Assembly (NCBI GenBank): GCA_910577665.1
Contig: CAJTOJ010000025.1
Coordinates: forward strand, 1-56,064
Source of the DNA: an uncultured Acetatifactor sp.
GTDB taxonomy: Bacteria; Bacillota; Clostridia; Lachnospirales; Lachnospiraceae
Direction: 5' to 3'
DNA: 56,064 bases
This document shows positions 35,133 through 44,400 of this stretch, piece by piece. The position numbers and the translations under genes are program-made. Below the pieces are notes generated by a model, which saw only the letters and a list, made by a program, of their open reading frames with translations, was not told the origin of the DNA and ran no database searches. How positions within the stretch are numbered: position 1 is the first letter of the stretch; every line of letters begins with the position of its first letter.

Positions 35133-37499
35133 ATGGAACAGGAAAAAGGAACCAGAAGGGAATGGCGGATCATGGGCAGATCCGCCATAAGGAGCAGAAA
35201 GGCAGGCGGGTGGAAAGCTAAAGGAGGACGGCTTCTTGCCTCCCTGCTTGCCATACTGCTTCTGGCAGGGAGCCTGGGAGCCTGCGGGCAGGACCGTCAG
35301 GAGGAGGGCAGCCAGCCGGGAACCGGAGGTGGAGGCGGGGAACGGACGGAGCCTGTAAAGGGCAGGTATGTGGAGAAGCAGGAGACTCTGCCGGAAGAAC
35401 TGTCGGGTCAGACAGTTCTTCAGATGTATGCCGTAGATGGAAAGCTGCATTTTCTCACGTCCACAAGGCAGGATGGGAAGACTGCTTTCAGGGAGTGGGA
35501 GAGGACAGGGGACAGCTATACAGATGTGACAAAAGCCTGGCTGTCCTCCCTGGAACTGGACTGCGGAGACTGGGTGGATGTACATTTCACACAGAAAGAA
35601 GGGGGGAACCAGTACCTCTACGCCGGATATGTGGCAGAAGGAGAGGAAGCCTTCAAGGGTCATCTGTGGAAAGAGGAGGGGGATACGGCACAGGAGATCA
35701 CTCCGGAGAAATGGACGATGCCCAATGAGCAATGGGGCAGCTATGAAATGATCCAGGGGATTGCATCCCTGCAGGATGGCACCCTGGCGGTGCTCTCCTA
35801 TGCATCGCTGGATATTCTGTCGGGGGAGGACGGAAGCGTGATAACCAGTGATCCTGTTTCCAGCCTTTATGAAGGCGGTATTGTGACGGATGGGGAGAAT
35901 CTTTACTTGCGGTCTTCGGATGGGACAGGAGGGCTGATTGAGAAATATACAGGTGGGAAGATGGGGGATCCTGTGAGCATTCCCTATCCCTCAGGGGATT
36001 CTGTCACCAACCAGGATGGTACGGCCAGTTCCGGTGTCTACAATTTTGGCGGCACAGGAAGTCTTGTGCTATGTGCCCTGCCGGACGGCACCCTGGTGTC
36101 TGCCGGGGAAAATGGCATTTTCAGGCTTTCTTTAGGAGAGGAACAGGGGCAGTGGGAGCAGCTGGCAGCAGGCATGGATACGGATTTTGGTCTGTCGGAC
36201 CATTATTGTACGGATTTCGTGGCCCTGGAGGATGGCAGTATCTATGCCATGTTCTCCATGGACAGTGGGATAAAACTGAACAGCTATGTGTATGATCCCA
36301 ATGCGGTTTCAGAAGTAACCACTGTTCTGAAGCTGTACACAGTCTATGAGAATTCCCTGTTGAAACAGGCGGCTGCCTTATACCATAAGGCGCATCCGGA
36401 AGTACTGATCACCATAGAAAATGAGTATCCCCAGTACTACTTTGACACGCCGGATTATGATACTGTGTTCCAGAAACTCAATACCAGGCTTATGGGGGAT
36501 GATGTGCCGGATATCCTGGTGATGGATCACTTGAACACCGATTCCTATGCGGAGAAAGGCCTGCTGTTGGATCTGGATGAGATCATAAGGCCTCTGGAGG
36601 AGAGCGGTGAGGTGTTGCCAAATATTACAGGGGCTTATGTGGGGGAAGACCAGAAGCGCTATGTGGTACCGCTGCAGTTTTCCTTTCCCATGATAATGGG
36701 AAGGGATATCACCCCGGCAGATATGGGTACCATGGAAGCACTGGCAGATTTCCTGACAGGGGCCACTGACAGCTATATGGGATCCAGGACCGTGGCAGAG
36801 CTGGTGGATGCATTTTATCCTTATTTCTGTGCCCGGATCGTGAAGGATAAACAACTGGACCGGGAAACCCTAAGCAGATATCTGGAATATCTGAAAGCCA
36901 TCGGGGACAACTGCGGGATCATAGCTTCCCGCCCGGAGAATGAAATGCCTTTGGGCATGTGGGATCTGAGCGGCCCTGCCAGACTGGCCATCCAAAAGGT
37001 GGGAGGCTTTACGGACTGCATGTTCCCTATGTCCATGGTGAAACTGATTCAGGGAGATTACACTGCCTTTGAGAACCAGTTCATTCCATCCATGGAGATG
37101 GGGATCTGTACCAAGAGTCCCCACCAGGATGTGGCCAAGGATTTCCTGGCCTTCGCACTGTCCCAGACCGTACAGGATACAGAGAACTACAAAGGATTTC
37201 CGGTCAACAGTAAGTCCCTGCAAACCCTTGCGGCCAAGGATCGTTCCGAATACTCTGCTGCCACCATGATTGTGTCCAGTGATGGGGGATACAATGAATT
37301 CGTAAGCGAAGCATATCCAAAGGAGACTGCAGACCGGCTGGTAGCCCTGTGTGGTACACTGACAGAACCCATCAAGGAGGATGCCAAGATCAAGGAGGTG
37401 CTGACCCAGTGTCTGGGCGGCTATCTGGATGGCACCCAGACTATGGAGGAGACCATACAGAAGATAGAAGACAGCCTGCGGATGTACCTGGCAGAGTAG
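35133..37499 (+). CDS. Long solute-binding lipoprotein with extra N-terminal domain
   Basis: In this 788-residue protein a basic N-terminus, a hydrophobic segment LLASLLAILLLAGSLGAC and the lipobox LGAC anchor it outside the cell. Residues about 60-390 form repeated beta-strand units with Asp/Gly turns (LQMYAVDGKLHFLTSTRQDG, LPDGTLVSAGENGIFRLS, LEDGSIYAMFSMDSG), suggesting a beta-propeller. Residues about 395-788 are a type-1 solute-binding domain (VLKLYTVYENSLLKQAAALY, DDVPDILVMDHLNTDSYAEK). Usual binding proteins are 400-600 residues, so this is an apparent fusion. No permease genes adjoin it. ATG 35133 is preferred; GTG 35076 and ATG 35172 are alternatives. The 34837-35132 gap shows nothing else. 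Confidence 0.75.
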   Translation: MEQEKGTRREWRIMGRSAIRSRKAGGWKAKGGRLLASLLAILLLAGSLGACGQDRQEEGSQPGTGGGGGERTEPVKGRYVEKQETLPEELSGQTVLQMYAVDGKLHFLTSTRQDGKTAFREWERTGDSYTDVTKAWLSSLELDCGDWVDVHFTQKEGGNQYLYAGYVAEGEEAFKGHLWKEEGDTAQEITPEKWTMPNEQWGSYEMIQGIASLQDGTLAVLSYASLDILSGEDGSVITSDPVSSLYEGGIVTDGENLYLRSSDGTGGLIEKYTGGKMGDPVSIPYPSGDSVTNQDGTASSGVYNFGGTGSLVLCALPDGTLVSAGENGIFRLSLGEEQGQWEQLAAGMDTDFGLSDHYCTDFVALEDGSIYAMFSMDSGIKLNSYVYDPNAVSEVTTVLKLYTVYENSLLKQAAALYHKAHPEVLITIENEYPQYYFDTPDYDTVFQKLNTRLMGDDVPDILVMDHLNTDSYAEKGLLLDLDEIIRPLEESGEVLPNITGAYVGEDQKRYVVPLQFSFPMIMGRDITPADMGTMEALADFLTGATDSYMGSRTVAELVDAFYPYFCARIVKDKQLDRETLSRYLEYLKAIGDNCGIIASRPENEMPLGMWDLSGPARLAIQKVGGFTDCMFPMSMVKLIQGDYTAFENQFIPSMEMGICTKSPHQDVAKDFLAFALSQTVQDTENYKGFPVNSKSLQTLAAKDRSEYSAATMIVSSDGGYNEFVSEAYPKETADRLVALCGTLTEPIKEDAKIKEVLTQCLGGYLDGTQTMEETIQKIEDSLRMYLAE

Positions 37500-37606
37500 G
37501 GGCCGGAACCTGTGCCGGAACAGTTCTCTGGGAATACGGACAATACCAGAAGAAGTCAGAACCGGAAAACGGGAAAAACGGATGGAAGAAAAATAGTGAC
37601 ATGGAA

Positions 37607-37643
37607 ACGCTCCCGGCTGTAGCAGGTTTACAGCCGGGAGCGT
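37607..37643 (+). terminator. Strong hairpin, probable terminator
   Basis: ACGCTCCCGGCTGTA and TACAGCCGGGAGCGT form a near-perfect 15-bp stem about 110 bases after the lipoprotein gene. The T run is weak (TCTGT), so it may end transcription inefficiently or protect the mRNA end. The 37500-38015 gap otherwise holds the repeat element at 37794. Confidence 0.6.
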
Positions 37644-37793
37644 CTGTATGTGGAGCCAGAGCACCTGGTAAGGAGCCATCCCGTGAAAAGGGGAATGGGT
37701 GTGAATCTGCAGGCATGGCAGAAGCTTTATAGAAAATAAATCCCGCATTAAGGAAAAATTCACATCTGGGATACACAGGCAGGGTAGAATGGA

Positions 37794-37927
37794 GTTACTG
37801 TTCACAGATGCCACCGCGAGGTGTTTTCACGCGCTTTCTGCGTGACAAACCCGAGACAACCTGCGCCAAAACGCCGGCATTTGGCGTTTTGTGCGCATAT
37901 GTTGCTGTGAACGGAGTGAACAGTAAC
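37794..37927 (+). mobile_element. MITE-like element, copy B (134 bp)
   Basis: The element runs from GTTACTGTTCAC to GAGTGAACAGTAAC and is flanked by perfect 8-bp direct repeats AGAATGGA (37786-37793 and 37928-37935). The second hairpin reads TGCGCCAAAACGCC with GGCGTTTTGTGCGCA, differing from copies A and C on both arms while keeping the pairing. It lies upstream of murT. Confidence 0.9.
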
Positions 37928-38015
37928 AGAATGGAAGCATATTACAAAAGTCATGTATATATGAAACTTGTCAGGAATGAGTTGTATGTGTCAGAATGCA
38001 GAAGGAGGTGTCACA

Positions 38016-39383
38016 ATGAGGAAATGGCTGGCTATTGTCTTATGTAAGATATGCCGTCTGGTGGGAAGGTGCGTGGGACGGGGCAGTTCCCTGCCAGGGA
38101 AACTGGCACTGGCAGTCTGTCCGGATATCCTGGGCAGATTGCAGCTGCCCAGGCAGGTGATCGCCATCACCGGTTCGAGTGGCAAAACATCCACGGTGGA
38201 GATGGCAGCCGCCATCTGCCAGGCAGCGGGACAGAAGGTGATCTATAATAGGGAAGGGGCCAACCAGATAGAAGGGATCGTCACCATGGTGCTGTCCCAT
38301 GCCACCCTGGCAGGCAGAGTGAAGGCAAAGGTATTGCTTATGGAAGTGGATGAGCGCTATACGGCCAGGGTTTTCTCCTATATATGCCCCACCAGACTGG
38401 TGGTTACAAATCTGTGCAGGGACCAGCTTACCCGCAACGGCCACCCGGAGGAGGTCTGTGGAGTGATTGACGCTGCCATCCGGCCCGGTATGGAGCTTTT
38501 GTTAAACGGGGATGATCCCCTGGCCAGCTGTCTGGCCAGGGGACGGGGGAAGGTAAAGTGGTTCGGGGTGGACAGATGCGCTATCTCCAGGGACCATCCC
38601 GCAGGGGTTTACCATGACGGCGCCTACTGTCCGGTGTGTAAGGAACCCATGGAGTATACCTATGTGAATCATAGTCATATGGGAGGATACCGCTGTATGC
38701 ACTGTGGCCATGCCCGTCCCTGCCCGGACTACGCTGCCACGGAGGTGGATCTGGAGAAGGGCAGAATCCTCCTGGAGGGTGACATACAGATCTGGCTGAG
38801 TCATTCCAGCATATCCCATGCCTACAATGTGCTGGTGGCCTGGGCGGTGGGATGCAGTCTGGGGATTCCCGGCAGGGAAGCAGCGGCAGCCCTGGACGGC
38901 TATAAACTGCAAAACGGACGTGTGCAGTCCTTTGTGCTGGGCAGGCATCCTGGGGTTCTGCTTGTAAGCAAACATGAGAACACCATCGCTTATGACACCA
39001 ATTTACAGTATATTGCCTCAAGACAGGAAGACTGTACCGTCCTGATCATTGTGGATGCAGTGAGCCGGAAATATCCGGCCTGTGAGACCAGCTGGCTCTG
39101 GGACATAGATTTTGCACTTCTTTCGGCTCCCCATGTGAAGCGGATCCTGCTATCAGGGCAGTGCTGCAGGGATTTGGCAGAGCGGTTCCTGCTTCTTGGG
39201 CTGCAGGGCTGGTCCATACAGCCGGATATTGCCGCTGCGGCGGCAGATATCCGGAACCAGGGGGAGGAGGAGGTCTACGTAATCACCTGCTTTTCCGACC
39301 GGGATAAGTTCCTGTCATGTCTGCAGGAGGGAAGGGGAACATGTGGAACCCATGGGGGAGGCAGGCTATGGAAATGCGCTTAA
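38016..39383 (+). CDS. murT: MurT, lipid II isoglutaminyl synthase ligase subunit
   Basis: The 455-residue Mur-ligase-like protein has an ATP loop ITGSSGKTSTVEM (Gly53 onward), NREGANQIEGI and the ligase core EVDERYTARVF. A zinc ribbon, CPVC (205/208) with CMHC (227/230), is characteristic of MurT. The C-terminal domain has SWLWDIDF, whose Asp363 corresponds to the Asp that completes the amidotransferase triad with GatD. MurT/GatD amidates the D-glutamate of lipid II. GGAGGTG precedes the ATG. The gene overlaps gatD by 16 bases. Copy B of the repeat element lies about 90 bases upstream. Confidence 0.9.
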   Translation: MRKWLAIVLCKICRLVGRCVGRGSSLPGKLALAVCPDILGRLQLPRQVIAITGSSGKTSTVEMAAAICQAAGQKVIYNREGANQIEGIVTMVLSHATLAGRVKAKVLLMEVDERYTARVFSYICPTRLVVTNLCRDQLTRNGHPEEVCGVIDAAIRPGMELLLNGDDPLASCLARGRGKVKWFGVDRCAISRDHPAGVYHDGAYCPVCKEPMEYTYVNHSHMGGYRCMHCGHARPCPDYAATEVDLEKGRILLEGDIQIWLSHSSISHAYNVLVAWAVGCSLGIPGREAAAALDGYKLQNGRVQSFVLGRHPGVLLVSKHENTIAYDTNLQYIASRQEDCTVLIIVDAVSRKYPACETSWLWDIDFALLSAPHVKRILLSGQCCRDLAERFLLLGLQGWSIQPDIAAAAADIRNQGEEEVYVITCFSDRDKFLSCLQEGRGTCGTHGGGRLWKCA

Positions 39384-40144
39384 TCCATATCTATCCGGAT
39401 CTGATGAACCTTTATGGCAGCTATGCCAATGTACTGGTGCTACAGCAGTTTCTGGAGGATATGGGATATGAGGTGACAGTGGAAAAGCTGGAGCCGGGGG
39501 AAGAAAGAGTGGGAAGAAGAGGGGATCTCTTCTATATGGGAGCGGGGACAGAACACAGTGCCAGGGCTGCCATGGGCTATCTGGAAGAAGGGGGTCTGTC
39601 CGGATGGCTGAAGGAGGCGGCCAGGGACGGTGCGGTGCTGTTTTTTGCCGGGACGGCTATGGAACTGCTGGGAAGGGAGATCCGGGAGAGGGATGGTACG
39701 GTATACCAGGGTCTGGGCCTGGCAGACTTTATCACGGAACATGTGGAGAAGCGCATGGTGGGGGATGTGTATGGTCACACGGTGCTGTGCCCGGAGGCAG
39801 TGGTGGGATTCATGAACAAAAGTGCCCGGATAAAGGGGGTGGGGACGCCACTATTGTGCGACCTGGAACTGGGCTGGGGCAATGAAACATATCTCTCACC
39901 GGAGGGATTCCACCAGGGAAACCTGTTTGCCTCAGAACTGACAGGCCCCCTCCTGGTGAAAAATCCCCACCTGCTGGAAGTGGTGGTAGCGGCCATCTGC
40001 GCCAGGCAGGGGCAGAAGCTGCCAGAAGACAGAACCAGGGATAGCCTGGCCTGGGAAGCCTACAGGGCCACGGCAGCCAGGCTGCAGGGAAGGCTTTGGC
40101 AAAAGCCGGGATTTCCGGGGATGGGGGCTCATAGCCTTATGTAG
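39368..40144 (+). CDS. gatD: GatD-like class I amidotransferase, catalytic residues apparently lost
   Basis: The 258-residue partner of MurT has the GatD N-terminus LIHIYPDLMNLYGSYANVLV and the C-terminal TGPLLVKNPHLLE. In active GatD the glutaminase Cys sits in a CGGYQ-type elbow and the His in a LHGP motif. Here the matching stretches read VLFFAGTAMELLG, with Ala at position 94, and SELTGPLL, with Thr192. Both catalytic residues therefore seem to be replaced, going by my recollection of the family. The reading frame is otherwise intact and full-length, which argues for a retained non-hydrolytic role rather than decay. ATG 39368 or 39374 follows GGGGGAGG. Confidence 0.8.
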   Translation: MEMRLIHIYPDLMNLYGSYANVLVLQQFLEDMGYEVTVEKLEPGEERVGRRGDLFYMGAGTEHSARAAMGYLEEGGLSGWLKEAARDGAVLFFAGTAMELLGREIRERDGTVYQGLGLADFITEHVEKRMVGDVYGHTVLCPEAVVGFMNKSARIKGVGTPLLCDLELGWGNETYLSPEGFHQGNLFASELTGPLLVKNPHLLEVVVAAICARQGQKLPEDRTRDSLAWEAYRATAARLQGRLWQKPGFPGMGAHSLM

Positions 40145-40192
40145 ACAGCGGATATCTGCCATCTCCTGTGTGGGAAACAGTGGATTTTCCGG

Positions 40193-40615
40193 TCAGAATT
40201 CCGAACGGACCCCTTTCTCCTTGAGGAAGGCAACGATCTGGCTGGCGTCCTTGGTGTAGGTATCATCGAACTGGATCAGCCTTTTTCCGTCTGTTGTATA
40301 CAGACAGTAGGATTTGCCGCCTGTGGAGATCTTCGCCAGGTCCCCGTAGGACAGACTTCTCCTGGCGCCGAAGAACGGCGTGTAGACCAGACCGTTGTCG
40401 TCCAGGACCAGGCCGGAACGATTTGTCTTGTACAGCAGAAGGACGGAAACTAGCAGGAGCACAGCAGCCAGCAGAGGGTTCAGCCATGCCGGCTCTAATT
40501 GTCCCTCCACAGGAATGGGAAGGACGTTCAAGACCAGCCATGCTGCTGAGATCACGGTAAGAAATACAAGGGGGATGGTCAAGGGAAAATTTGCCTGGAT
40601 TTTGTAAGTTTTCAT
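40193..40615 (-). CDS. Small membrane protein with PH-like (YcxB/bPH) domain
   Basis: In the 140 residues, two hydrophobic helices (about 10-30 and 46-62) form a hairpin with NPLLAAVLLLVSVLLLYKTN. A cytoplasmic beta-rich tail follows (GLVLDDNGLVYTPFFGARRS, then YCLYTTDGKRLIQFD and QIVAFLKEKGV), resembling bacterial PH domains. The function is unknown. It converges on gatD with 48 bases between them. Its promoter should lie in 40616-40720, where repeat fragment D is found. Confidence 0.65.
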   Translation of the reverse strand: MKTYKIQANFPLTIPLVFLTVISAAWLVLNVLPIPVEGQLEPAWLNPLLAAVLLLVSVLLLYKTNRSGLVLDDNGLVYTPFFGARRSLSYGDLAKISTGGKSYCLYTTDGKRLIQFDDTYTKDASQIVAFLKEKGVRSEF

Positions 40616-40635
40616 AAGGTTACTCCGTTTTTTCT

Positions 40636-40702
40636 GTTACTGTTCACTCGTCAGTAACGCGAGGCGTTTTTATGCGCATTTTGCATAAAAACCCGAGACG
40701 AC
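40636..40702 (+). mobile_element. MITE-like element, half copy D
   Basis: It starts GTTACTGTTCACTCG like the full copies and keeps the first hairpin as GTTTTTATGC with GCATAAAAAC, then CCCGAGACGAC. The second hairpin and the right end are missing. A TTTTTT run follows, so the remnant could act as a terminator. No 8-bp duplication is visible. Confidence 0.7.
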
Positions 40703-40964
40703 TTTTTTCTTATTATTATTATGACACAAGTGGGGAAGGATTGCAATATAGTAGTATAAGCAGACAGTGCGAACGCTATTGAATGGAAATCTGCCCAAAA
40801 GGCGCGCAAAACAGCTTGAAAAATCTGTTAAAATGTGTTATATTTTTTCCGAATTATATGTGTGGAATATCTGTGCCCCAGAAGCAATATGACAGAAAAC
40901 AGGAGAGGACTGGCGGGAGATGAACGCGCAGAAAGGTTTTACATAGATTGGTGATTAAATATCA

Positions 40965-41345
40965 TTGCTTATGGAGGAGATGGCCATAGGTGATGATATT
41001 TTGCGTAAAAGGAAGTATGGCGGAGTGCGGTTTGCAAGCAAAGGCCTCACTGCAGGCAACGGCATAAAGTCAGCTTTGCTGACCTCTGGCTCATTGCTCG
41101 CGGGAATAAAGAAGTTAGACGGGGTGGAACAGGCTGTGAAACAGCTGGAAGAATCTGACAGACAGATTGTGGAGATCATCGTGGAGGTAAACCGTATTAC
41201 GGAGGAGAACCATTCGGCCATTGGTGTGATTGTAAGGAAAAATGAGAATACCGCACAGGTGGCAGACCTGATACGGGAACAGTCTGAACAGAACAAGGGA
41301 CTGGCGCATCAACCGGATACACTAATCGGGAAATTTGACTACTGA
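40965..41345 (+). pseudogene. C-terminal relic of a methyl-accepting chemotaxis protein
   Basis: The 126-codon frame ends with a helical, Glu/Gln-rich sequence typical of the end of a chemoreceptor signalling domain: QIVEIIVEVNRITEENHSA, ENTAQVADLIREQSEQNKGL, DTLIGKFDY. The first 35 residues are unrelated in style. The sensor and most of the signalling hairpin are absent. It may be the end of a lost receptor gene; translation is uncertain. The preceding 40703-40964 shows no gene. Confidence 0.5.
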
Positions 41346-41370
41346 TTCCGGGAGCATTTGGGGAGCGCGG

Positions 41371-41399
41371 TTGACATTATTCCCTGCACTTGTTAGAAT
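41371..41399 (+). promoter_or_regulatory. Sigma-A promoter of the hybrid kinase gene
   Basis: TTGACA (41371-41376) and TAGAAT (41394-41399) are separated by 17 bases. They lie 54 bases upstream of the ATG at 41453. Confidence 0.7.
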
Positions 41400-41452
41400 G
41401 GCTATAGTAAGAGAAGTATTCCAACAGATTTTTACCACAGGGGGAGACAGGT

Positions 41453-44400
41453 ATGTATCAGTGTCATATCCATTTCTATCTGGCAGGATGTGCAGACAGA
41501 GTGTTCAGGCTTATCAAGGAAATGCATCCCATGGAACATTTCTCCTATGGGTTTGTGGAGAGTGAATACCTGGAAGAGGGGTTATGCAAGAAGGCAGATG
41601 TGATCCTGGCCAACTGCAAGGGGCTTGACGAGGACGGGATGATAGAGACCGGGAAGATGATTTCAGCAACAGGGGAAGCACAGATCATTCTTCTTGCGGA
41701 CAAGGGGCAGGTACCTTTTTTGCTGGAACAGATGCCCGGTGTCCGGGATATCTGGACAGGAGACATGTCGGACGGGGAGATCCGGTTCAGGCTGGACAGG
41801 TGGCGGGAAACTTATAAGCAGGAGAAAGACTTCTGGGAGACCAGGCATTTCTTTGATGCGACCATCAATAACATTCCAAACTTGATCTGGTATAAGGACA
41901 AGAACGGGATTCATGAGAAGGTCAATGACAGCTTCTGCCGGACGGTGAATAAAACCAAGCAGCAGGTAGAGGGGCGGGGACATGCCTATATCTGGGATGT
42001 GGAACAGGATGACCCGGCCTGCATAGAGTCTGAGAATGAGGTCATGAGTAAGCAGAGGACCTTTGTATCCGAGGAGATCATCAAGACCGGAGATGGTATG
42101 CGGACGCTTACCACTTATAAATCTCCTCTCTATGACTTGGATGGCAGTGTCATGGGAACAGTGGGAGTGGCCATAGATGTGACGCAGGAGCGGGCTTACG
42201 AACAGGAGATTATTCAGAAGAACCGCACGCTGGAGACGATTTTTACCACCATAGACTGCGGCGTGATACGCCATACACTGGACGGGGCGCAGGTCTTAAG
42301 TATCAACCGGGCTGCCTTGAATATTCTGGGATATGAGTCCCAGGAGGAGCTGGAAGCAGATGGATTCTGTCTGGTGGCGGCATCGGTTGTACCGGAAGAC
42401 CAGCAGCGGGTCAGGGATTGTATCCAGGAACTGAAAAAGGAAGGTGACAGCGTCAGTGTAGAGTACAGGGTCCGGCATAAGGACGGGAAGATGCTACACG
42501 TGATGGGCAATATCAAGCTTCTCATGGAGGATGGAAGACTGGTATGCCAGAGATTCCTTCTGGACTGCACAGAGCAGAAACAAAAGGAAAATGAGAACAA
42601 GAGACATCAGAGAGAACTGATCCAGGCGCTTAGTATCGACTATTACCTGGTCTGTTCCTTTGACTTGGATACGGGACAGGGGGTCGCACTCCGGAATGAA
42701 GATCACAGGGGGAATCTCTTTGACCCTGCTTTCAGTGGATATATCTCTCTGGAAGAAAGTATGGAACACTACATACGCCAGTCTGTATATGAGGAGGACC
42801 AGGAGATGCTGCGCAATGCGTCTTCTCTGGACTATCTGAAGGAGGAGCTGGCGGGGAAAAAACTGGTATACACGAATTTCCGTGTCAGCAACAATGGAGT
42901 AACAGAGTATTTCCAGATGAAGGTGGTGCGTGTGGGAAGCTGGGACGGCAGCTATGGCATAGTTCTGGGCTTCCGCAGTGTGGACGCGGAGATACGGGGG
43001 GAAATGGAGAAGAAGAGCCTTCTGGAGGATGCATTGTCCCAGGCAAACAAAGCCAGCAAGGCCAAAAGCATGTTCCTCTCCAATATGTCCCATGATATCC
43101 GTACGCCCATGAATGCCATTGTGGGATTCACCTCCCTGGCCATTACCCATATTGAACACAGGGACCAGGTGGAAGGGTATCTGAAGAAGATCATGTCTTC
43201 CGGGAATCATCTGCTGAGTCTGATCAACGATGTACTGGATATGAGCCGCATAGAGAGTGGCAAGATCCGTCTGGAGGAGAAGCCCTGCAGTCTGCCGGAG
43301 ATCCTGCACGGTCTGCGCAATATCTTACAGGCAGATGTGCATGCCAAACAGCTGGAACTGAACATGGATGCCGTGGATGTGGTGGATGAGGAGATCTTCT
43401 GTGACAAGCTGCGCCTGAACCAGGTACTCTTGAACCTCCTTAGCAATTCAGTGAAATATACAGGTGCCGGTGGCAGTGTCAGTGTGCGTGTTACGGAGAA
43501 AGCCGGGGCACCGGAAGGATATGCTAATTTTGAATTTAAGATCTGGGATACGGGCATAGGCATGAGTGAAGAGTTTGTCACCCATATCTTTGAACCTTTT
43601 GAGCGGGAGACCACTACCACCTTAAGCGGGATTCCGGGAACGGGTCTTGGTATGTCTATTACCAAGAATATTGTGGATATGATGAACGGTTCCATCGAGG
43701 TGAAGAGCAAGCAGGGTGTGGGAACGGAATTTACGGTTTCCTTTACGTTCCGGCTCAACGAGGAGGAGAAAGGGGAGATGGAGATCCCTGGGCTTCGCAA
43801 CTGCCGGGCGCTGGTGGTGGATGATGATTTCAATTGCTGTGACAGCGTATCCTATATGCTGGGCCAGCTGGGTATGCGGGCAGAGTGGACACTGTCGGGT
43901 AAGGAGGCGGTATTGCACAATCATCAAGCCGCCATGCGTGGGGATGATTACGGCGTGTATGTGATTGACTGGCTGTTACCGGATATGAACGGTGTGGAAG
44001 TTACCAGACGGATCCGCAAGGAGACAGGGGGAAAGGCACCGGTGATTGTGCTGACGGCTTATGACTGGTCGGATATTGAAGAGGAGGCCAGAGAGGCAGG
44101 TGTCACGGCATTCTGTAGCAAACCGTTGTTTTTCTCAGAACTGAGGAAATGTCTGAATGGGATTCTTGGAATCAAGGAAAACCAGCAGAAGAAGCAAAAG
44201 GTAGACAAGGCCGGGCGGTTCAGGGGCGGATGTCTGCTGCTGGCAGAGGATAATGAGCTGAACCAGGAGATTGCCGTGGCCATTCTAGAGGAGGCGGGCT
44301 TCACCACGGAGGTGGCGGCCAATGGCCAGATTGCAGTGGATATGCTCATGAAAGCAGGACCAGGGCATTATCAGCTTGTTCTGATGGATGTGCAGATGCC

